Part shown: positions 14,101-21,400 of the stretch, one piece after another
Layout: every line of letters starts with the position of its first letter
Position numbering within the stretch: position 1 is the stretch's first letter
DNA from: Rhynchonema sp. JSB1_4
Lineage: Eukaryota > Nematoda > Chromadorea > Monhysterida > Xyalidae
Assembly (NCBI GenBank): GCA_030248065.1
Contig: JASAMV010005207.1
Coordinates: 40,479-104,478, forward strand
Length of the DNA stretch: 64,000 nt
Reading direction: 5' to 3'
The notes under the pieces: generated by a model
Told to the model about the DNA's origin: nothing
The model's database searches: none
Seen by the model: the letters and a program-made list of their open reading frames with translations, nothing else
Position numbers and translations under genes: made by a program

Positions 14101-15261
14101 ATTTTTATGCCACTCCAGAGAATTATTCATCTCGAAATAGAAATGTTCGAAATTACTTTGCAGCACACCATTCTGCACCGTACCGTATGTAATGCGCTAA
14201 AACAAATGTTTGAATAGAGAAAATATCTTTCGAGACTTGGTTTTTCGTGCATTAGATGGGTGTGTTGTAATATTTCAACAAGCGAGAAATTATTTGCTCG
14301 TTAATTACATTTAATGTCTAACAAGAGCATGAATGAAAAACGAAAACGTGAAAACGAAAATGATAATAATAAGATTGGCGGAATAAAATGTGTCAAGTAA
14401 ATGATTCCGCTCTGCAGAAAGGGAAAAAGACGAATTTTACTTCAATGACCTTATTGATCTTCTTTGCTGTTGCATTTTGAGTAACGGGGAGGAAGTTGCA
14501 ACCGACGCAGAGATACGTCAAGATGTTGTTCACTTTCAATCGGATAATTGTCAATTTCAGTGTTCGATTATGTTCTCGTTCACTCTCAAGTCAAGTGCGC
14601 CCGTTTTGCAGTTTGTCACTCGCATTTGCGAGTTTGACGCGCGCGGTTCCGCGTTCACGTTCTACATCATGAAAACGCGCAAACAAAACACTTGGATCAT
14701 TTTGGTGCACAAGCACGGCCATAACATCCCTCAACAAATTGTATACACAGCTGCTGTTATGGTGACAAAGAGTTTTTCGACACGGGGTAGTGGAGTGAAT
14801 GTTAAGTCACTTTCTTTCATGCCCGCAGACGTGTTTTGTCGAGGTCAAGTTGCACTTCAGACCGATTGTGCGTGTGATATCAAGCTTGGTGATTGTTGTT
14901 CGGTTTTAGGCCGCTCTCTGGCAAAAGCAAAAAGCAAAAAGCAAAAAGTTTACTACACACTTTTTGCTTTTGTCAGAGAGCAAAAGCAAAAAGTTGACTT
15001 TTTGCTTTTTGCTTTTGTCAGAGAGCGGCCTTGGTCTTGGGGAGAAACGGGAAGCCAAACGCCTGAAACGGGAAGCCAAACGCCTGATGTTCAACACTTG
15101 GTCACAGTATCATTTTAGTTTTATGGCTGATTGTAAAAGTAGTTAACGAAAGGGCCTTTACACCGCTGTTTGCGCGTGTTGTACTGCAGGTTGTACAGGG
15201 ACGGTAGCAGCTCATGGCCCAATTTAGGATACAACAGTGCACTCTGCAGTATTCCCTCCAT
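2193..15261 (-). CDS. Unrecognised multi-exon gene, protein of roughly 750 residues
   Basis: I do not recognise the family. Exons (5' to 3'): 15261-15164, 13752-13339, 10959-10785, 10418-10221, 9505-9346, 8879-8664, 8396-8184, 4226-4074, 3643-3464, then about 3024-2793 and 2393-2193 (stop TAG). From the first exon to 3464 every GT/AG pair keeps one open frame (phases 2,2,0,0,1,1,1,1,1). The junction 3464 to 3024 does not close and a small exon is probably missed. The N-terminal region is low-complexity (S/T/N-rich, residues about 35-165). The middle holds leucine-rich helical segments such as FVLSFLDRVPVIQLLD and KAVHNTKLTSLERQLQKR. An acidic serine-rich stretch follows, then a helical C-terminus containing LKELNKLGELKSQEEL. 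No membrane segment or signal peptide is seen, so a soluble intracellular protein is inferred. The start at 15261 follows a possible acceptor, so an earlier exon is not excluded; 13751 is an alternative start. Two foldback transposons lie in its introns, and the intron 4227-8183 is almost 4 kb with nothing else recognised. Confidence 0.6.
10564..10735. mobile_element. Foldback MITE, 3-bp-TSD family, diverged copy 1
   Basis: Truncated relative of the copies at 10988, 17270, 42519 and 46598. It keeps the inward half-palindrome (GTGTAAACGTCAGTTGGGCG against its complement at 10711-10730) and the 3' end CTCCACCC followed by TAT. The outer bases of the 5' end are lost, so the target duplication is only suggested. 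It lies between exons of the minus-strand gene. Confidence 0.7.
10988..11222. mobile_element. Foldback MITE, 3-bp-TSD family, copy 2
   Basis: A 235-bp element starting GGGTGATATTTTCGAAACGG and ending with the near-complement GAAAATTCCACCC. The two halves are largely complementary, with a short centre containing GTTAATAACAGG. A 3-bp target duplication GTA flanks it (10985-10987 and 11223-11225). Short 3-bp duplications and a GGG start recall PIF/Harbinger (Tourist-like) MITEs, but that assignment is inference. It lies 28 bases upstream of an exon acceptor of the minus-strand gene. Confidence 0.85.
14909..15030. repeat. Short inverted-repeat element with AAAAGC units
   Basis: The ends GGCCGCTCTCTG and CAGAGAGCGGCC are complementary. 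Between them CAAAAGCAAAAAG units face their complements, with a second CAGAGAGC-type junction in the middle (about 14970-14981). It looks like a small foldback element, possibly two copies fused. It lies inside a spurious long open frame (14477-15118). Confidence 0.65.
15044..15085. repeat. Two tandem 21-bp repeats
   Basis: The unit GAAACGGGAAGCCAAACGCCT is repeated twice head to tail without a gap, just right of the inverted-repeat element ending at 15030. Confidence 0.9.
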
Positions 15262-15343
15262 CTTGCAAAGTAAGAATCAGTTTGGTATTCAACTTTATCC
15301 AAGCGTCGCCTCAATGAAACATCACCATTCATTGATCATCACC
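15262..15343. promoter_or_regulatory. Compact divergent intergenic region (inferred shared promoter)
   Basis: The proposed start codons of the minus-strand gene (15261) and the Ig-EGF-TM gene (15344) are only 82 bases apart and point away from each other. One copy of the 10-mer TGAAACATCA is at 15315-15324. No TATA box is evident. If the minus-strand gene has an earlier 5' exon, this interpretation fails. Confidence 0.35.
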
Positions 15344-17750
15344 ATGCATCGCCGTGTGACTGAATTGCTTGCAATCTCCTGCTGGCTGGGAGCGGCAGCG
15401 GTGAATTCTGGTTGGTGCTGTTTCTTTTAGAAATTATGATAACTTTTCTATGAAGCTTTTTCGCACCAAAACCTTCCATTGCTTGACGCTAATGTTCCAC
15501 ACTTGGCATGTTGCGTGACACTCAATGAAGACCAATAATGAAGCAAACTTGCGTATGAAACATCAGGCAATGAATACCAAGTGATCCACGGTCAATCAGC
15601 CGTCATCAAATGCCCGATACACACGCCAACTGTGGTTTGGACAGTGCGATCACAGAATGAAGACAAAATTTGGTCGTCAGAAAACAAACACGATGTTGAC
15701 TGGCTGAAAACGTTCAGGTTGCTCTACCATCCAAGGGTTCAGCTTTTGATGGAATGAGTCGCATATCGACGTAGTGCATTGCGCATGCAATGTGTTTGCC
15801 CGTTACCCTACCTGCTTGTGAAGATGTGTGATACATCCATCAGGTCATTGTCAGCCCAAGTAAAGCAGACGTACTTGCCAAATGTCCCCAAGCAGACGCT
15901 CAATCTATGTATTTTGCATTCCAGTCGAATCTACCCAACTGCTGACGCGCAAACTTTGGTGATCACAAAAGTGCTGACATCGGATGCGAATAAAATGGTC
16001 GAATGTTGTCAAGCTCAATTGAATAACAACAGAAAATGCCATCAAATCAACCTAAGTATAGTCCAGCCACGAACTCATGAGACGACTGATTTTGAAGTTG
16101 ACTTGAACGGATCCAATAATGTTCCGGTTCCACGTATTTTGGAAATAAAAGAAAGAGAAACTCATGTATTTTTTAAAACACGCTCTCCACTTCGGTGCGT
16201 TAATTCCCTTTTGACTCCCAAAACATTTGTGCATTGAACGACGTTGCTGTTCGCGTAAGCACGCAACAAATTGAGGTCAGCCAGCTGGAACTTGTCATCA
16301 TGTCTCTCGGCCCAATCTCTTTTGTTTGCGAAAACCCGTGTAACCTGCGCATTTTTGAATCTGGCCAAGCAAGCTTTTTTAAAAAAGAGTCGTCTCATGA
16401 GCACGTGGCTGGACTATAGCTGGACGTCTTCTTTGCTTAATAACTGAGATGAGGTCTCGGTGACATTTTGATGTTTGAAAAAGAGAGACAGGATTTATTG
16501 ACTAATTGTCGGCAGAAATCCAACCCCCGAACGTGAATTGCCCGCACGCTCAACGCACAACATCAATAAAACACACGCAAGTCGGCCCCGTCACCTACAA
16601 GACGTGCGTGTGCAGCGACTGGTACATTGGGCGCCAGTGTGAACGAGGTGGGATTGCTGTCATGATGGGACTGCGCATGCGAGAGAGCATGACAATTCAG
16701 AATAATTCGCAGAGCTCAGTTCCGAATTACAAATTTGGTGAAAGCAGACAACGTTGTTTTTTTCACACACGGGTCAACCGATCACTTCTTCGCTCGCTTC
16801 GTTTGCTGTCCTGAAACTTGTGAATGCAAAAGCGCTTCGTGAATACGGGCTACTTCTGCATTTCAGAAGTTGCCCTGATCACATGGGTTGAGGTCGTGGT
16901 CTATTTATTCGTGATATTGGCACCGGTTTGGATTGGCTTCTACGTATATCGAACCAAGTTTGTATTTCTCTTACTCAAGCTGTTCGTATTTTCATTGATC
17001 CGATCGACTCAAGTAAACCATTGTATTGTGAAACATCATCAGATCGGTTGACTCGGTGCGTCCAGAGGCACGCATTGCCATGTGGACGTTGATAACTGAA
17101 CAGATCGTAAGAGAACAACGCGACAAACAGACGAAAGAGAATGCAATGGGAGAAAGTGGAGAGGAAATGATGAGAAATGAGGAAAAGCCACCAAAAGATG
17201 GACGAAAAGACAGTTCGGTGGTCGGGACTCTCGAGGACCAACTAGAACCGATGAACAACTGCAAAGACAGGGTGATATTTTCGAAACGGTGTAAAGGTCA
17301 GTTGGGTGTAAAGGTCGGTGGAAAGCTCGGTCGACAGCTCAGTGTGATAGACCTCGGTGTAAACTTGAAACATTCCACGTTAATAACAGGCAATGTTTCA
17401 CGTTTACACCGAGCTACGCCGACCGAGCTTTCGACCGAACTTTACACCGACCTTTACGCCCAACTGACCTTTACACCGTTTCGAAAATTCCACCCACAGA
17501 CGATTTGGAGCAGCTGTTGACGCCAAGGTGATTGATTTGTTATGGTAACATAATGTTAGTGCCGTGCGCACAAGTCAGGTTTTCGTTTACACACAATTGC
17601 GTTACACCGATGATTTGCAATGCATGTTGCAGCAGCGGCACGGCGAAACTGGAAACGATCACTGAGACCGAACGTGACGAGCGACAGAGGCACCAAACGG
17701 ACAAAGAGGATCCGGGCCAGTCGAATTATATGTTTTTGACGGACATATGA
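15344..17750 (+). CDS. Secreted-type Ig + EGF single-pass membrane protein
   Basis: Six exons (15344-15410, 15567-15717, 15844-16055, 16516-16647, 16867-16957, 17633-17750) join in frame to 256 residues. Residues 1-22 are a signal peptide (MHRRVTELLAISCWLG...). About 23-140 form one Ig domain: a first cysteine in GQSAVIKCPI, tryptophan in TVVWTV, and an F-strand-like LVITKVLTSDANKMVECC. About 145-187 are an EGF module ending CVCSDWYIGRQCER. One transmembrane helix follows (ITWVEVVVYLFVILAPVWIG), then a charged tail of about 50 residues ending YMFLTDI. The Ig-EGF-TM order is that of neuregulin-like proteins and of the nematode Ig/EGF/TM (igeg) proteins; I cannot choose between them. It acts at the cell surface, presumably in adhesion or signalling (inference). 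Intron 3 begins inside a transposon target site (see element at 16059), and intron 5 holds a foldback MITE. Confidence 0.8.
16059..16416. mobile_element. TA-target MITE with TAGTCC ends, copy 1
   Basis: Terminal inverted repeats of about 30 bp: TAGTCCAGCCACGAACTCAT at the left and its near-complement ATGAGCACGTGGCTGGACTA at the right, flanked by TA on both sides (16057-16058, 16417-16418). A second copy is at 47049. The TA duplication suggests a mariner-type mobiliser. It fills most of intron 3 of the Ig-EGF-TM gene and starts three bases into that intron. Confidence 0.85.
17270..17495. mobile_element. Foldback MITE, 3-bp-TSD family, copy 3
   Basis: A 226-bp element with the same ends as the copy at 10988 (GGGTGATATTTTCGAAACGG ... 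TTCCACCC) and a target duplication ACA (17267-17269, 17496-17498). It is in the last intron of the Ig-EGF-TM gene. Confidence 0.9.
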
Positions 17751-17959
17751 ATTGTGATTGTGACAATGAAGGCACCCAATGCAATTATTCTGTGAGCATT
17801 GTTTCCACATTGTCCTTTCAAACCGGATTTTAAGCTAAAAATTGCTGGAAATATTCACTTTGGGAGGGGCTGCGTTGCGTGCATGAAAACGAAGCCCGTC
17901 CTCCGTTGAGCAATGGCAGAGAATCATCGCCAAGAAAAGAACAGAAAAGAAAGCGTGAA

Positions 17960-18421
17960 CAGAGGTGGGAATCGGGCCGGGTTACCTCGGCCCGGCCCGG
18001 CCCGACGAGGTCCGGGGGCCGGCCCGGCCCGGCCCGGCCCGACCGTTCGGGCCGGGAAGTCCGGCCCGGCCCGGCCCGACCTGGAAAAAAGTCGGCCCGG
18101 CCCGGCCCGGCCCGATTTTTTCGGCCCGACTTTTTCTGATGACATTTTGAAGCAATTTTTTGGTGCAAAAATTACTGTTTTTTGTTTAAAAATACCTGAT
18201 AATTATGGAAGTCGGTACTGATTTGCAGAATCGTGAGAAATTTTGGCAAATTTAGCCTACCTATTCCCGATTTTTTATTGAAATTCCATGATGTCGGGCC
18301 TTTTCGGGCCGGCCACCCCGGCCCGGCCCGGCCCGACATTCCGGAAAGTCGGCCCGGCCCGGCCCGGCCCGACCGTTCGGGCCGGAAACCTCGGCCCGGC
18401 CCGGCCCGATTCCCACCTCTG
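17960..18421. mobile_element. hAT-like MITE loaded with GGCCC repeats
   Basis: The ends CAGAGGTGGGAATCGGGCC and GGCCCGATTCCCACCTCTG are perfect inverted repeats, flanked by an 8-bp target duplication AGCGTGAA (17952-17959, 18422-18429). CAGAGGTG-type ends and 8-bp duplications are typical of the hAT superfamily. Both halves (17985-18125 and 18300-18415) are arrays of the pentamer GGCCC broken by the palindromic motif GACCGTTCGGGCC. The central 170 bases are AT-rich. No transposase is encoded. It sits 78 bases upstream of the HUS1 start codon, so it may lie in the promoter or 5' UTR. Confidence 0.9.
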
Positions 18422-18498
18422 AGCGTGAATCATTTTTTTATGCAAAAGCAGGAAGTGTTAATCCACTTCGAAGAAAGGACTACTGTTTGAACTCAACA

Positions 18499-21400
18499 AT
18501 GCTGACGGTCAAGTTCATGGCAAAAATAACCGAGGGATTGGCGCTGGATACGTTTATAAGTTCGTTTGTGCTCGATGCTCGTTTTGAAGTTTACGAGACG
18601 ACTTCGACATCCGACTCCCTGCCGTGCAGTTCCTGGTCCTGTGGTCAATTAGCCCAGCTTCCTTGGTACTTTTTTGGCGGGAAAATTTGTGTATCGCAAG
18701 GGTGAAAGACCCAAATTCACGAAACACATCTTCTGAGGTTGAAAATTTGGCCTTATTTTGCCCCTTGGACACACACAACCTCCGTAAAAGGGTCCCGTAA
18801 AAACCTAAATACAGCACAGCCCCCACCAGTGTAGTTCCTGGTCCGGAGTAGGCCTGGGCACAATACCACTTTTGACACCCAATACCAATACCCAATACCA
18901 ATACCGGCCCTGTACCAATACCCAATACCCAATACCAATACCGAATTGGGGACCCAATACCAATACCCAATACCAATACCGGGCGAGACCCAATACCAAT
19001 ACCAATACCCAATACCAAGTCAATACTACTGAAGTGGTTGGTATTGGGTTTGGTATTGGGTTGGTATTGGTATTGAGTATTGGGTATTGGGTTGGTATTG
19101 GTATTGGGTATTGGGTATTGGTCTTAGTATTGGTTTGGTATTGGGTTTTTGGTCTGGTATTGGGTTGGTATTGGGTTTGGTATTGGTTTGGTATTGGGTT
19201 TTGAGTCAGGTATTGGGTTTGGTATTGGTTTGGTATTGGGTTTTTCTGGGTTAGTATTGGGTATTGGTTTTGACCCAATACCTGGGCAAACCCAATACCA
19301 ATACCCAATACCAATACCAGGCCAGCTTCAATACCAATACCCAATACCCAATACCAGAAATAGACCCAATACCAATACCAAACACTGGTATTGGTATTGG
19401 TATTGGGTGGTATTGGTATTGGGTATTGGGTATTGTGCCCACCCATAGTCCGGAGGGGGAGATAGCGGACCCTCCGTTTTTTTCGGAGGGGGAGATAACG
19501 TACCCCCGAGGGGGGGAAGGGGGGGGAAGACCCAAATTCGGGAAAAAGTCACTTTTTGAGGTGGAAAATTTGACCTATTTTTTGCCCCTTTTTTGAAAAA
19601 ATTCTTCATAAAAAGGGCATTTTGGCGACTTTTGAGAACATTGACCTAAAAATCACACATTTTTGGTATAGAAATGCCCATTTTAGGCCTAAAAATGCCT
19701 ATTTTAGGCAAAAATTGGGGGAGATAGTGTACCCGGAGGGGGAGATAGGGGGATAGTGTACCACCTGAGGGGGAGATAGCGTACCCGAGGGGGGGACCCC
19801 CCTCCCCCCCCAGGAACTACACTGGCCCCCACGGAATAGAGCCCCCCGGTAATACAGCACCCCCAAAAGGGGTCATTGATTTAACAGGCCCCAAGGAATA
19901 AAGCCCCCTAAGTAAAGCCCCTAGTAGTGCATTAAGGCTTGATAGTTGTGCATGTGCACAGCACAGGTGCATTTATGCACGTTTGTTGTTCGTTCAGAGC
20001 ATATAATACGCCTCTTATTGATGAATAGACACGAATAAATGAGATTATAATAAAAAAAACATCCTTTCAAAGACTCCTTTTTAGGGGGTTTTTAGGGGTA
20101 TTTCGAGGAACAAATTTTCAGATTCGAGTCATTGAATTATAGTAGAGCTCCTAGAATAGAGCCCCCCAAAATGAGGTCAGTGAATTAATAGAGCCCCTTG
20201 TATTTAGGTTTTTACGGTATTTTGGCGACGTTTAACAACTAGGCTAAAAATGTTAGGCCTACAAATGCCCATTTTAGGCCCAAAAATGCCTATTTTAGCA
20301 GACAGAAGAAATTAACTAGTGTGCCCGGAGGCATGGAATTTTAGTGCAAAATTAGGCAAAAAATTGTACTTTCAGGTATTTTGGCCGAAAATTGGCCCAC
20401 ACACACTCAAAATGATCATTTTGGTGTGCGCGATTTTTAGGGGTTCCGTCCGAGTACCGTAAAAACCTAAATAGAAGGGGGGGCTCTATTAACTCACTGA
20501 CCCCATTTTGGGGGGGCTCTATTCCGGGGGGCCTCTATTAATTCACTGACCCGAACCTGAAAAATTGTTCCCAGAAATACCCCCAAAAACCCCTAAAAAG
20601 GGGGTTGAAAGGATGTTTTTTCGCTTGTAATCGCATTTATTGGGGCCGTAATTCGTGGACCGGCCGACCGCTGACCGGTACATTTAGCTACGGTAGCTAT
20701 AGCACAGGCAGCGGACGGAGCCCGCTAACGGCAACCTCGTTAACCGTGTGGGAATGTTCTGCAAGCTGGAGCAGCGGACGGAGCCCGCGAACGGCAACAC
20801 CGTTAACCGTGTGGGAATGTTCTGCAAGCTGGAGCAGCGGACGGAGCCCACTAACGGCAACTCCGTTAACCGTGTGGAAATGTCCTGCTATCGGAAATAT
20901 GGGTTACGGTAGCTATGCTGCCTGTGCTATAGCTACCGTAGCTAAATGTACCGGTCAGCGGTCGGCCGGTCCACGAATTACGTTCCCCATTTATTCGTGT
21001 CTATTCGTCATAGGAGGCGTATTATGTGCTCTGAACGAACAACAAACATGCATAAATGTACCTGTATACCACTATCAAGCCTTAATACACTACAGTATAG
21101 GGGATGTTACTTAGGGGGGCTCTATTCCGGGGGGGGGGCTCTATTAATTCACTGACCCCTTTTTGGGGGGGCTCTATTCCGGGGGGGGCTGTATTTAGGT
21201 TTTTACGGTAGGCCTGAGCACAATACCACTTTTGACACCCAGACCCAATACCAATACCGTAAAAACCTAAATAGAAGGGGGGCTCTATTAATTCACTGAC
21301 CCCATTTTGGGGGGCTCTATTACGGGGGGGGCTCTATTCCGGGGGGGCCTGTATTAATTCACTGACCCGAGCCTGAAAAAATTGTTCCCAAAAAAATACC

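Larger units (their letters stand above)
18795..20217. mobile_element. TA-target MITE (CCGTAAAAACC family), interrupted copy i
   Basis: Left end CCGTAAAAACCTAAATAC, right end GTATTTAGGTTTTTACGG. TA follows on the right (20218-20219), but the left flank is TC. Its native length is about 417 bases once the 998-base insertion at 18827 and its duplicated target are removed. The interior has GGGGGGCTCTATT blocks and carries, reversed, a segment shared with copies ii and iii. It is inserted in the outer hAT-like element. Confidence 0.75.
18622..20454. mobile_element. Outermost hAT-like element (GTTCCTGGTCC family), interrupted
   Basis: The left end CCGTGCAGTTCCTGGTCC resembles the CAGTGTAGTTCCTGGTCC terminus of this family (compare 63391). 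Its interior, for example TTTGCCCCTTGG and then TATTTTGGCGAC, resumes at 20218 after a 1.4-kb insertion. A matching right end was not found before the next element at 20457, so this copy is degraded or truncated. Confidence 0.6.

Noticed and set aside
14477..15118. A 213-codon plus-strand open frame
   Set aside because: No recognisable protein, it crosses an inverted-repeat element and a 21-bp tandem repeat, and it overlaps the other gene region without splice support.
17879..18168. Overlapping open frames of about 60-110 codons on both strands (GPARPGP / GRAGPGR strings)
   Set aside because: They are translations of the GGCCC pentamer array in the hAT-like element, open in many frames because the repeat has no stop codon.
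18849..19447. Possible CRISPR-like array
   Set aside because: Repeats are contiguous short units without unique spacers, bounded by inverted repeats and a target duplication; the genome is eukaryotic.
18805..19448. A 213-codon minus-strand frame and several plus-strand frames of NTNTQYQY/GIGYWYW repeats
   Set aside because: They encode only the CCCAATACCAATA minisatellite and continue across nested transposon borders, so they are not genes.
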